Shown here one piece after another: positions 42,627 to 51,488 of a stretch of DNA of 52,104 bases. The position numbers were made by a program, and so were the translations under genes. Location of the stretch: positions 1-52,104 of the forward strand of contig NZ_WJBG01000177.1 in assembly GCF_009709555.1 (NCBI RefSeq), given 5' to 3'. The notes beneath the pieces were generated by a model that was given only the letters and a program-made list of their open reading frames with translations, did no database searches and was not told where the DNA came from. How positions within the stretch are numbered: position 1 is the stretch's first letter; every line of letters begins with the position of its first letter. The DNA comes from Streptomyces blattellae. Lineage in GTDB: Bacteria > Actinomycetota > Actinomycetes > Streptomycetales > Streptomycetaceae.

Positions 42627-43157
42627 ATGACCAGCTACACCGTGCTCCCCATTGACACAGCCGCCCTCAAGGAACTGCGGGTAGCCGACGACACAGGCCG
42701 TCCCTGCGCCCCGTACATCGCGACCCGGGACGACGCGGGCTCTCCGCTGCGTTGCTGCCTGCGTCCCATCACGCTCGGCGAGCGCATTGCCCTGGTTTCG
42801 TACGCCCCGCTGCGGCGCTGGGCCGCGGAGACGGGTGCGCTGCCGGGCGCGTACGACGAGCAGGGCCCCGTCTTCATCCACGCCGATGACTGCGCCGGGT
42901 TCACTCCCGGCGAGAACTACCCCTTCGATCGAGTGGGCGCCCTGCGCACCGTGCGCCGCTATGACGCCCGGGGCCATATCGCCGGTGGACGCCTTCTGGA
43001 GATTCCCGCCGACGCCACGGCCGGCTTCGACGCAGCCTTCGATGATGCGTTCAACGACCCGGACGTGGTGCTCGTGCACGTCAGGGCACTGGAATACGGA
43101 TGCTTCCACTTCGAGGTGCGACGGCCCACCGTCAGGGAGCAGTTGCCGCCACGCTGA
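42627..43157 (+). CDS. DUF1203-like protein
   Basis: This is a 176-residue protein from ATG 42627; ATG 42618 is three codons upstream. It shows the conserved DUF1203 order: SYTVLPIDTAALKELRVADD, then PLRCCLRPITLGERIALVSY, GPVFIHADDCAGF and LVHVRALEYGCFHFEVRR. The function of the family is unknown to me. It lies between a decayed transposase and another transposase scrap whose frame starts before its stop, so it may have been moved here. No operon partner is visible. Confidence 0.75.
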   Translation: MTSYTVLPIDTAALKELRVADDTGRPCAPYIATRDDAGSPLRCCLRPITLGERIALVSYAPLRRWAAETGALPGAYDEQGPVFIHADDCAGFTPGENYPFDRVGALRTVRRYDARGHIAGGRLLEIPADATAGFDAAFDDAFNDPDVVLVHVRALEYGCFHFEVRRPTVREQLPPR

Positions 43158-43262
43158 GCGACGCCGAGCTGGTCACGGCCACAATGATGCAGGCCATACG
43201 CGGCTTCCCCTCCGACGCCATGTGGCTCCGCCACGCCCGCCCGTACCTGCCCAAGCAGGTGC
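43155..43262 (+). pseudogene. IS982-like transposase N-terminal scrap
   Basis: A frame reads LSDAELVTATMMQAIRGFPS then DAMWLRHARPYLPK, close to the N-terminal segment of Streptomyces IS982-type transposases (LSDAELLCLAVAQxLLGFxSExxWLRxARKHL). The expected PYLPxQSGYNKRLR continuation is lost. Confidence 0.5.
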
Positions 43263-43650
43263 TGGCCGCCGACCTAGCTACCTCGGCCGCACCTTCGAGC
43301 GTCAGCCGGCCGAGCCGGGCATCCGTCCCTAGCGCACCGAGGACGCACACGTTCCGGCAGAACGATCACACGGGACAGCCATGTCTGCGCTCGTTGGCCG
43401 CCTTCGACCACTGAACCCGTTGGAATCGATCATCTGAGGGCCGAGGATGGCGCAGCATTCGGACGCCCGGCACGGAATGTTTCGAGAGGCTTTCGGCAAC
43501 TCACACAGCGATCACCACTTGATCCCATGCGGACGCAAGGTGTGTGACCTGTGGAGCCCTGCCGTCACGAGGCGATCGGCACCGGCTGGCGCATCGATGA
43601 CAGTGAGCGAAACATTCGAAAGTTACGGCGATGGATTTCCGGCAGAGGCA

Positions 43651-43694
43651 TTGACGTCACCCGCGCCCCCTCCTACGTTATGGGAGCGCTCCCA
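43651..43694 (+). promoter_or_regulatory. Promoter overlapped by a CebR box
   Basis: TTGACG (43651-43656) and TACGTT (43674-43679) are 17 bp apart, a good sigma-HrdB-type promoter. The perfect palindrome TGGGAGCGCTCCCA (43681-43694) begins two bases after the -10 element. This is the known CebR operator of Streptomyces, released by cello-oligosaccharides. It controls the CE15-GH30-SGNH unit beginning at 43799. I found no other copy in the window. Confidence 0.85.
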
Positions 43695-43798
43695 TACCGC
43701 CTGTTTCTCCTTGTTCCGGTGTTTCACCCGGCCAAGGGCGCGTCGAGCACGTTCCATCCGCGCGGTCCCCCACGTCAACCGCTGAAGTGGAGCACCTC

Positions 43799-45412
43799 AT
43801 GCGTACAGCCAGTGCAGCCAGTGCAGCCAGTGCAATCAGTACAGCCAGTACACACGGCAGCATCAGCCGGAGAGCGGCCCTGTCCGTCCTCGCAGCGGCC
43901 GCCGTCGGTGTCCCCGCCGCGGCGATGGGCCGCTCGAACGCAGCCGCGTCCTCGGCTCCTTGGTCCGCTGCGGCCGATCCGGTCGCCTGCGCGGGGCTGC
44001 CGACCACGCTCCCGGCACCCGGATCACTGCCGGTGATCTCCGAACTGCCGGACCCGTTCACCAACTGGGACGGCACCCGATTGGCCGGCTCCGCGGAGTG
44101 GTCCTGCCGACGTGCGCAGATCAGCGAGCTGGCGCAGTACTACGAGTACGGGCATCTGCCGCCCGCACCGACGAGCGTCACCGGAACCCGTAGCGGCACC
44201 AGCCTGACCGTGTCGGTGCAGGCGAACGGCAGGTCCGCCTCGTTCACCGCGACCGTGCGGTTGCCCAGCGGCAGCGGTCCGTTCCCGGCGCTCATCCTGC
44301 TGAACGGGCTGGCGGCCAGCCCCACGAGCCGCGGGTACGCCGAGGTCAGCATCAACCCGAACAGCATCGCCGCCGACAGCACCTCCAAGACCGGCGCCTT
44401 CTGGACTCTGTACAACGGTGCCGACGTCGACACCGGCGTACTGATGGCCTGGGCCTGGGGGGTGCACCGCACCCTGGACGCGATCGAGGCGGCCGTGCCG
44501 GAGATCGACAGCACAAAGGTCGGCGTGTCCGGCTACTCCCGGTACGGCAAGGCGGCGCTGGTGGCGGGGGCGTTCGACGAGCGGATCGCGCTGACCGTGC
44601 CGGGCTCGGGCGGCACGGCCGGGATGGGTAACTACCGCTTCTTCTTCACCAACGGCAGCAACGACGAGACCCTCAACGACATCCTCGGTGCCGCGTACTG
44701 GTTCACCCCGCGGTTCAGCCAGTTCCGCAACCAGGCCAACCGGCTGCCCTTCGACCAGCACGAGGTGGCCGCGCTGGTGGCACCCCGGCTGCTGCTGACC
44801 ACCAACGGCACCGAGGGCTCGGACATCCGCACCAATCCACAAGGCACCGGCCTCAGCCACCGCGGCGCAAAGATGGTGTACCAGTACCTCGGCGTCGCCG
44901 ATCACATCGGCATCAGCTACCGCCCCGGCGGTCACCAGATCGACATCGCCGACTACAACGCGATCATGGACTTCGCCGACAAGTACCTGATGGGCAAGGC
45001 GGTCTCACGCACCTTCGACAACGTGCCCTACCCCGCGCCCACCCCCGCACAGATTCCCTGGACCGTCCCGGGGGACAACTCAACGCCGCCGCCCACAACC
45101 GACCCCCCGGCCGGCCCGTGCAGTGGCACCTACCGGGTGGTCAACCAATGGTCCGGCGGCTTCCAGGGCGAGGTCACCGTCCGCGCCGGCGACTCCGCCC
45201 TCAACGGCTGGACCGTCAGGTGGGAGCTGGCCGGCGGGCAGACCCTCACCCAGATCTGGGGCGGCGTCAGTACCGTGAGCGGCTCCACGGTCACCGTCCG
45301 CAACGCCTCCTACAACGGGGCGATACCGGCAGGCGGCACCACCACGTTCGGCTTCCTCGCCACCTCAACCGGCACCATCACCGTGCCCGACCTCGCCTGC
45401 GCCAGCTCCTGA
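43799..45412 (+). CDS. CE15-type glucuronoyl esterase with CBM2
   Basis: This is a 537-residue protein starting at ATG 43799 (GGAG six bases upstream). Residues 3-17 are an Ala/Ser repeat from a 9-bp direct repeat. A Tat-type signal follows (SRRAALSVLAAAAVGVPAAA). The catalytic domain (about 60-400) has the CE15 serine motif GYSRYGK (canonical GCSRxGK), ADHIGISYRPGGHQID near the catalytic His, and a helix-rich alpha/beta hydrolase pattern. A linker PPPTTDPPAGP leads to a CBM2 cellulose-binding module (about 437-537). Glucuronoyl esterases cut ester links between lignin and 4-O-methyl-glucuronoxylan. It is first of three secreted enzymes under the CebR box. Confidence 0.85.
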   Translation: MRTASAASAASAISTASTHGSISRRAALSVLAAAAVGVPAAAMGRSNAAASSAPWSAAADPVACAGLPTTLPAPGSLPVISELPDPFTNWDGTRLAGSAEWSCRRAQISELAQYYEYGHLPPAPTSVTGTRSGTSLTVSVQANGRSASFTATVRLPSGSGPFPALILLNGLAASPTSRGYAEVSINPNSIAADSTSKTGAFWTLYNGADVDTGVLMAWAWGVHRTLDAIEAAVPEIDSTKVGVSGYSRYGKAALVAGAFDERIALTVPGSGGTAGMGNYRFFFTNGSNDETLNDILGAAYWFTPRFSQFRNQANRLPFDQHEVAALVAPRLLLTTNGTEGSDIRTNPQGTGLSHRGAKMVYQYLGVADHIGISYRPGGHQIDIADYNAIMDFADKYLMGKAVSRTFDNVPYPAPTPAQIPWTVPGDNSTPPPTTDPPAGPCSGTYRVVNQWSGGFQGEVTVRAGDSALNGWTVRWELAGGQTLTQIWGGVSTVSGSTVTVRNASYNGAIPAGGTTTFGFLATSTGTITVPDLACASS

Positions 45413-45509
45413 CACACCTCCCGCACCGGGACACGTCGTAGCGGAACCACCCAGGGCGCCCGTCCAGGGTGCAGCACCCACAGGTTCTGTCCGAGAGGGA
45501 GGGCAGCCC

Positions 45510-47291
45510 ATGCGAAGAATCTCCAGAACCTGGCCCATCGTGGCCGGAACAGCACTGACCATCGTCGCGGCAGTCGGCGTGGCCGGCGTCGACCAGCCAC
45601 GTGCCTGGGCCGCCTCGTCGGCGACCGTCAACGGCTCGACGTCGTACCAGACGATCGACGGGTTCGGCTTCTCCTCGGCGTTCGGACGGGCCGACCTCAT
45701 CAGCAGTCTGCCGGCGGCCGACCAGCAGACGGTGCTCGACCTGCTCTACAGCCCGACCACCGGCGCCGGGAACAGCATCCTGCGGCTGGGCATCAGCTCC
45801 ACGGGCAGCTCCATCCAGCCCACCGATCCGGGCGGTCCGAACGCCACGCCCCGGTACGTCTGGAACGGCGATGACGACGGCCAGGTGTGGCTGGCCAAGA
45901 AGGCCCAGTCATACGGCGTGTCCCGGTTCTACGCGGACGCCTGGAGCGCGCCGGGTTACATGAAGACCAACGGCACCGAGAACAACGGCGGCACGCTGTG
46001 CGGTCTGTCGGGCGCCTCGTGTGCCAGCGGCGACTGGCGCCGGGCGTACGCCGACTACCTGGTCCAGTACGCGAAGTTCTATGGCCAGGAAGGCATCAAG
46101 ATCAACGAGATCGGGTTCACCAACGAACCCGACTGGACCACGTCCTACTCGTCGATGCGGTTCACCCCGGCGCAGGCGGCCGAGTTCTCCAGGGTCCTCG
46201 GCCCGGTGGCGGACGCGGCCGGGTTCAGGGCGGTCTGCTGCGACGCCGTGGGCTGGGAGGGTCAGCGCGGCTACTCCGCGGCGATCCAGTCCGACGCGGA
46301 GGCCGCCCGATGGGTCAGCGTCCACACCGGCCACTCCTACAGCTCGGAGCCCGCCTCACCGCTGGCCTCGGGTGGCGACCCCACCTGGATGTCGGAGTGG
46401 GCACCGTCCACCCCGACCTGGAACACGAGTTGGGACGACGGCAGCACCGGCTCCGGGTTCGCGCTGGCACAGAAGATCCACACCGCGCTCACCGGCGGCA
46501 ACGTCAGCGCGTACCTCTACTGGTACGGCGTCTCCAGCTCGAACACCGCGGCCTTCATCCAGAGCGACGGCACCAACTACAGCGTTTCCAAACGCCTTTG
46601 GGCGATGGGCTCGTACAGCCGCTATATCCGTCCCGGCGCCACCCGGATCGGTGCGAGCACCTCGGACGGCAATCTGCGGCTGTCGGCGTTCCGCAACACC
46701 GACGGCTCGGTGGTGGTCGTCGCACTCAACGCGGCCGGCACCGCCACACCCGTGTCGTACGCGTTGCAGAACACCGGGGTGACGACCGGGACGGCCACGC
46801 CGTACCTCACCGGCTCCTCGAACAGCATGACCGAGCAGTCCCCGATCGCGGTCGGCGGCGGCGCCTTCACCGCCACCGTCCCGGCCCGGTCGCTGGCCAC
46901 GTACGTCATCCGCCCCGGCGAGGTGACCAGCCCGCCTCCCACGACTCCCCCACCGACCACCCCGCCCACCGGGTCCGGCTGCCGGGTGACCTATGCCACC
47001 AACGCGTGGAACACCGGCCTGACCGCGAGCATCACCATCGCCAACACCGGCGGTGCGCCCGTCGACGGCTGGTCGCTGGGGTTCACACTGCCGGCCGGGC
47101 AGCGCATCACCGCCGGCTGGAACGCGACGTACAGCCCGACCAGCGGCCAGGTCACCGCCCGCAACGCAAGCTACAACGCGACCATCCCGGCAGGCGGCTC
47201 GGTGAGTATCGGCTTCCAGGCCGACCACACCGGCGACAGCGGCAGACCGGCCGCCTTCACACTCAACGGCACACCCTGTGCCGTGACTTGA
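45510..47291 (+). CDS. GH30 endo-xylanase-type glycoside hydrolase with CBM2
   Basis: This is a 593-residue protein. GAGAGGGAGGG precedes the ATG at 45510. A Sec signal peptide spans about 1-35. The GH30 domain begins QTIDGFGFSSAFGRADLISS, with acid/base Glu in IGFTNEPDW and nucleophile Glu in WMSEWAPSTP. The side beta domain ends in SLATYVIRPG. A Pro/Thr linker leads to CBM2 (about 488-593: CRVTYATNAWNTGLTASITI and so on). GH30 xylanases of this type act on (glucurono)xylan, cooperating with the esterases on either side. It lies 97 bases downstream of the CE15 gene. Confidence 0.85.
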   Translation: MRRISRTWPIVAGTALTIVAAVGVAGVDQPRAWAASSATVNGSTSYQTIDGFGFSSAFGRADLISSLPAADQQTVLDLLYSPTTGAGNSILRLGISSTGSSIQPTDPGGPNATPRYVWNGDDDGQVWLAKKAQSYGVSRFYADAWSAPGYMKTNGTENNGGTLCGLSGASCASGDWRRAYADYLVQYAKFYGQEGIKINEIGFTNEPDWTTSYSSMRFTPAQAAEFSRVLGPVADAAGFRAVCCDAVGWEGQRGYSAAIQSDAEAARWVSVHTGHSYSSEPASPLASGGDPTWMSEWAPSTPTWNTSWDDGSTGSGFALAQKIHTALTGGNVSAYLYWYGVSSSNTAAFIQSDGTNYSVSKRLWAMGSYSRYIRPGATRIGASTSDGNLRLSAFRNTDGSVVVVALNAAGTATPVSYALQNTGVTTGTATPYLTGSSNSMTEQSPIAVGGGAFTATVPARSLATYVIRPGEVTSPPPTTPPPTTPPTGSGCRVTYATNAWNTGLTASITIANTGGAPVDGWSLGFTLPAGQRITAGWNATYSPTSGQVTARNASYNATIPAGGSVSIGFQADHTGDSGRPAAFTLNGTPCAVT

Positions 47292-47387
47292 CGCGAGTGC
47301 CGCCCGGCCGGGCGGCACCACGGGAATCCATCCGACCCCCCCACCGGCGGCGCGCGAGCCCGCCCGGCCTGGTGAAGGAGAGACTCG

Positions 47388-48428
47388 ATGAGACGAGTCA
47401 GACACCTGCTCGTCGGCTTGGTCACCGCCCTGGCAGCGGTCGCCGCCGTTCTGGTCCCCACGTTCGGCACCGCACACGCCGAATCGAACGGCGGGACACG
47501 GGTCATGCCGCTCGGTGACTCGATCACCGACGGCCTGACCGTACCGGGCGGATACCGCATCGACCTGTGGCAGAAGGTCACGTCCGCCGGCTATCAGGTC
47601 GACTTCGTCGGCTCGCAGTCCAACGGGCCGAGCAGCCTCGGCGACCGCGACCACGAAGGCCACTCGGGCTGGACGATCGCCCAGATCGACGCCAACATCG
47701 CCGGCTGGCTGCGTACGTACACCCCCCAGACCATCCTGCTGCACATCGGCACCAACGACATGTACGGCAGCAACCCGGCCGGAGCGCCGTCGCGGCTGTC
47801 CGCCCTGATCGACCGCATCACCGCCCAGTCGCCCGACACGGAGGTGTTCGTGTCGACCATCATCCCGCTGTCCTTCAGTGATGCGACCGTGCGGACGTAC
47901 AACGCGGCGATCCCCGGGATCGTGCAGAGCAAGGTCAGCGCGGGCAAGCGCGTGCACCTGGTCGACATGTACAGCGCGCTGACGACCGCCGACCTGGCGG
48001 ACGGCGTGCACCCGAACGCCGGCGGCTACAGCAAGATGGCCACCGTCTGGTACAACGCGCTGCGGTCGGTACCGGGCAGCATCGGCGACGTGACGACTCC
48101 GCCCACGAGCCCGCCGCCGGCCCCCGGTGCGTGCACCGCGACCTACAAGGTGGTCAACTCCTGGGGTACCGGGCTCCAGGCCGAGGTCACCGTCCGCGCC
48201 GGCGCGTCCGCCGCGCTCAACGGCTGGACGGTGCGGATGACGCTGCCCGCAGGCCAGAGCATCGGCAGCCTCTGGAACGGCGTGAACACCGGCACCACCG
48301 GGTCGGTGAGCGTCAAGAACGCCGCCCACAACGCCGCCGTCGGCGCGGGAGCGTCGACGACCTTCGGATACGTGGCCAACGGCAGTGCCACGGCCACCCC
48401 GGCCGACGTGTCCTGCTCCAGCCCGTGA
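47388..48428 (+). CDS. SGNH-type acetylxylan esterase (CE3-like) with CBM2
   Basis: This is a 346-residue protein starting at ATG 47388 (GGAG upstream). A signal peptide spans about 1-31. The SGNH hydrolase domain has block I GDSITDG (Ser), block III GTNDM and block V DGVHPNAGGY (Asp/His). Its features fit CE3-like acetylxylan esterases, which remove acetyl groups from xylan. A linker (PPTSPPPAPG) and CBM2 follow (about 245-346). It completes the co-directional trio with the CE15 and GH30 genes, 96 bases after the latter. Confidence 0.85.
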   Translation: MRRVRHLLVGLVTALAAVAAVLVPTFGTAHAESNGGTRVMPLGDSITDGLTVPGGYRIDLWQKVTSAGYQVDFVGSQSNGPSSLGDRDHEGHSGWTIAQIDANIAGWLRTYTPQTILLHIGTNDMYGSNPAGAPSRLSALIDRITAQSPDTEVFVSTIIPLSFSDATVRTYNAAIPGIVQSKVSAGKRVHLVDMYSALTTADLADGVHPNAGGYSKMATVWYNALRSVPGSIGDVTTPPTSPPPAPGACTATYKVVNSWGTGLQAEVTVRAGASAALNGWTVRMTLPAGQSIGSLWNGVNTGTTGSVSVKNAAHNAAVGAGASTTFGYVANGSATATPADVSCSSP

Positions 48429-48970
48429 CCCCGCGAGTTCGTGCCCCCGAGACCGTGTGCCGGGCAGGCGGCGTCCGCACCCGCCGGCCCGGCACACCTC
48501 CACACGGTGAACCGTCGTCCCGCCGCGGCTCTCACACGTCGAGCGCAGCCCGCCGCGGCAGGCTTGTGGCGACCAAGGCCCGTAGGACGGACGCCGACCT
48601 GGCCCTCGGACCAGGCGCCTCTCCCAGGGTGGGCAGCGTCCCTGCGGCGGTCAGCTCCCAGCCCCGGATCCGGGCCATCCCGGCGCTCACTCCGGGGACC
48701 GCGGTCTCGTCGCTTCCGCCTCACCACTGCGTCGATGGTCGCCCTGGCCGCTGGCCTGACTGCCCCTCACGAACGCGGCAGGTCGCCTCGGCCGAGCCGC
48801 GCCGGCGCGAAGCTCCTTCCGGAGCGTTACGGCCACGTCTTCGGCAGGATCACCGCCGTAGGGCCCGACCTGCCGGAGCACGGCCGGCGGTTGCGGCCGC
48901 ACGACCTGCACCGCCGCGACCGGCGCCGACGACAACTCCGACAGTGCAGCCGATGCGCCGCAGTACTGCG
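48429..48970. other. Intergenic stretch without a recognisable gene
   Basis: About 540 nt between the SGNH gene (plus) and the gene at 48971 (minus). Frames are open on both strands but give low-complexity translations. I see no hairpin, operator or RNA gene I can support. Confidence 0.4.
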
Positions 48971-49471
48971 TCAGCTCGCTCGTTCAATGCGGGGGCGCAG
49001 GGTCACGTGATAGTTCTCCCCGCCGTAGAGGGACTCGTAGCGGATCTCCAGGTGCAGGCGCCGGGTTATCAGGTCCACGAACTCGGCATGGGCCTCTGGC
49101 TCGTACGGGTCCACGCTCAGCAAGAAGTCCTCGTAACCGGTGGCGATGCTCTGCGTCTCACTGAACGTCACGGCATAGGGCCATACGACGAGGCCGTCAC
49201 GCGCCCGGTCCGCGCCGGCCTTGTTCCACGCGCCGATCACCTGGCCGTCGACCGTCAGGGTCGTGCTCAAGACGACGGCCGGGCCGAGACCGGAGTTCAT
49301 GAGCTTGATCCCCGCTTTCTGCCCCTTGGACATCCTCCGCTGCAACTGGAGTATGGGCCGAACCGAGTAGCGGTTGTGCTGCCGCGTCGCGCGTGTCTCG
49401 TAGACCGAGACGGCGAGCGATGCCACAGCGATCACGACGGCACACGCCGCCACGACCGTGTCCGCGTCCAT
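48971..49471 (-). CDS. Membrane-anchored hypothetical protein
   Basis: This is a 166-residue protein. I chose ATG 49471 because the hydrophobic helix then begins at residue 4 (DADTVVAACAVVIAVASLAV). A longer start at 49498 is possible. After the single transmembrane helix come basic residues (YETRATRQHNRYSVRPILQL) and a soluble beta-rich domain (IKLMNSGLGPAVVLSTTLTV; NYHVTLRPRIE). The type is common in Streptomyces and its function is unknown. It is transcribed opposite to the esterase gene at 49744 and has no partner. Confidence 0.65.
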   Translation of the reverse strand: MDADTVVAACAVVIAVASLAVSVYETRATRQHNRYSVRPILQLQRRMSKGQKAGIKLMNSGLGPAVVLSTTLTVDGQVIGAWNKAGADRARDGLVVWPYAVTFSETQSIATGYEDFLLSVDPYEPEAHAEFVDLITRRLHLEIRYESLYGGENYHVTLRPRIERAS

Positions 49472-49743
49472 CGTGGACTGCCCCCTTCGCCGACTCACCC
49501 CGCCTGGAGTGCCCGAGGCGGGAAGAACCCATGCACACCGGCGCCGGAGAACTGGCGGTCCGGCCGACTCGTCGAATCATGCACCCTTTTCACGGTTCCG
49601 GGGCCTGTATCGGTTGTGATCAAGAGGTGGGGGCTGTCCTCGGGGCGTCTCCACGCAGGCCCCTACGAAACTCCCGAACAGGGCCGGCCGGCGCAACGCC
49701 CCCGAACCCGATCCCCCGAGCCGCGACCAGAAAGGACAAGGAC

Positions 49744-51045
49744 GTGCACACCACCCCCCGGAGGAGGCCGCTGCGTACGGTCCTCCTCGCGCTCCTGACC
49801 GCGCTGGTGCCGTTACTCGCATCGGTCACCCTCACCGCATCCCCGGCCGCCGCCCGCACCCAGGCGCCCACCGCGGCGCTCACCGAGGTCACCGGCTTCG
49901 GCACCAACCCCAGCAATCTGCAGATGTACCTGTACGTGCCGGACAGCGTCACCGCCAACCCGGCGGTCCTCGTGGCCGTCCACTACTGCACGGGTTCCGG
50001 CCCGGCGATGTACAGCGGCACCGAGTACGCCTCCCTGGCCGACCGCTACGGGTTCATCGTCGTCTATCCCTCGGTGACCCGGGCCAGCAAGTGCTTCGAC
50101 GTCTCCTCCCCGCAGGCGCTCAGGCGTGGCGGCGGCAGCGACCCCGTCGGCATCAAGTCGATGGTCGACTGGACCGTCCGCACGTACTCCGCGGACACCG
50201 GCAGGATCTTCGTCACCGGCCTCTCCTCCGGGGCGATGATGACCAACGTCCTGCTCGGCAACTACCCCGACGTGTTCGCGGCGGGCGCCGCCTTCGCGGG
50301 CGTGCCCTTCGGCTGCTTCGCCACCACCGACGGCTCCGAGTGGAACAGCGCCTGCGCCCAGGGCACCGTGACCCGCACCCCGCAGCAGTGGGGTGACCTG
50401 GTCCGCAACTCCTACCCCGGTTACACCGGCCCCCGCCCCCGGATGCAGATCTGGCACGGAACGCAGGACGACACCCTGCGCTACCCCAACTTCGGGGAGC
50501 AGATCAAGCAGTGGACGAACGTGCACGGCGTCAGCCAGACCCCGGCCGCCACCGACTCACCCCAGTCCGGCTGGACCCGCACCCGATACGGCGGCACCGG
50601 TGACCGCGCCCCCGTCGAGGCCATCAGTATCGAGACCGGCCACAACGTGTACGCCTGGGGCATGGGAGCCCGCGTCCTCACCTTCTTCGGACTGGACAGC
50701 TCGGGTCCCGCGCCCCAACCCCAGCCGGGCGCCTGCAAGGTGGCCGTGACCACCAACGCCTGGAACACCGGCCTGACCGCCTCGGTGACCCTCACCAACT
50801 CCGGTACGACGGCCGTCAACGGCTGGCAACTGGGCTTCACCCTGCCCTCCGGGCAGACCATCACCGGCGGCTGGGGCGCCACCTACGCACCGTCCTCCGG
50901 CACGGTGACAGCCACCAACGTGGCCTACAACGGCACGCTCGCATCCGGCGCGAGCGTCTCGATCGGCTACCAGGCCAACCACACCGGCAACAGCGCGCCA
51001 CCCGGCGCGTTCACGCTCAACGGGCAGACCTGCACGGCCGGCTGA
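49744..51045 (+). CDS. CE1-type secreted esterase (PHB-depolymerase-like) with CBM2
   Basis: This is a 433-residue protein from GTG 49744 (AAGGAC upstream). A signal peptide spans about 1-37. The alpha/beta hydrolase domain of the LpqC/PHB-depolymerase type has the nucleophile in GLSSGAMMT, oxyanion-side VAVHYCTGSGP, an Asp in WHGTQDDTLRYPNF, and a His in ETGHNVYAWG. A PQPQPG linker and CBM2 follow (about 330-433). CE1 members of this kind are acetylxylan or feruloyl esterases. It has its own upstream gap with no CebR box, so its regulation may differ from the trio at 43799-48428. Confidence 0.85.
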   Translation: MHTTPRRRPLRTVLLALLTALVPLLASVTLTASPAAARTQAPTAALTEVTGFGTNPSNLQMYLYVPDSVTANPAVLVAVHYCTGSGPAMYSGTEYASLADRYGFIVVYPSVTRASKCFDVSSPQALRRGGGSDPVGIKSMVDWTVRTYSADTGRIFVTGLSSGAMMTNVLLGNYPDVFAAGAAFAGVPFGCFATTDGSEWNSACAQGTVTRTPQQWGDLVRNSYPGYTGPRPRMQIWHGTQDDTLRYPNFGEQIKQWTNVHGVSQTPAATDSPQSGWTRTRYGGTGDRAPVEAISIETGHNVYAWGMGARVLTFFGLDSSGPAPQPQPGACKVAVTTNAWNTGLTASVTLTNSGTTAVNGWQLGFTLPSGQTITGGWGATYAPSSGTVTATNVAYNGTLASGASVSIGYQANHTGNSAPPGAFTLNGQTCTAG

Positions 51046-51059
51046 CGGCTGACCCTGTT

Positions 51060-51200
51060 GCCCGGGCAGGACGTCGAACCTGCGGTGTGCTGCCGTCGGC
51101 CCCGGGCCCCAGCCGAAGAGGGCCTCGGCGACGGCAGCGCACCGCAGTCCCTGGACCGACTCCCGCAGTTCATCGGGCACCAGCCGCTCAACGATCCCCA
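51060..51200 (-). pseudogene. IS5-family transposase remnant with internal deletion
   Basis: A minus-strand frame reads GIVERLVPDELRESVQGL and, after a short unrelated bridge, FGWGPGPTAAHRRFDVLPG. The first matches the N-terminus of IS5-type transposases (IVERLVPDxLWxL), the second the segment about 60 residues later (FGxSPxTAHRRFxxW). About 40 residues between them are missing. Confidence 0.5.
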
Positions 51201-51257
51201 CGGCAGCAGGCTGTCGGAACGCCGATCGAGATGGCTGTTGCCGGTCAGGCCGTCTCA

Positions 51258-51386
51258 CCCACGTGATCTCGCGCCTGGTACCGGCAGGCTCATCCGTCGC
51301 GTCTCGGCGAGGTTGGCGCCTTTGCCGCCGAGGAGACCGGCCATGTCCCGTCCGTCTTCGGTGACGTCGTACACGGATCGGGGCAT
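51258..51386 (-). pseudogene. N-terminal fragment of pyruvate phosphate dikinase
   Basis: ATG 51386 starts SVYDVTEDGRDMAGLLGGKG then ANLAETRRMSLPVP, the classic start of PPDK (VYDFxEG...DLLGGKGANLAEMxxLGLPVP). The frame ends at about 43 residues, just before the transposase remnant. The rest of the roughly 900-residue enzyme is missing. Confidence 0.65.
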
Positions 51387-51488
51387 GGCCTGATGTCCTG
51401 TTCTCTCGTCTTCTCTCCGGCCTTGTCGTGCGTCGTGCGTTCCCTGTCCGGGTCGGTTCACGTCCCGGGCCCGCGGTCCGGTCGTCCC

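Noticed and set aside
43447..43785. A 112-residue open frame upstream of the CE15 gene
   Set aside because: It crosses the promoter and the CebR box, has no ribosome binding site and no domain pattern.
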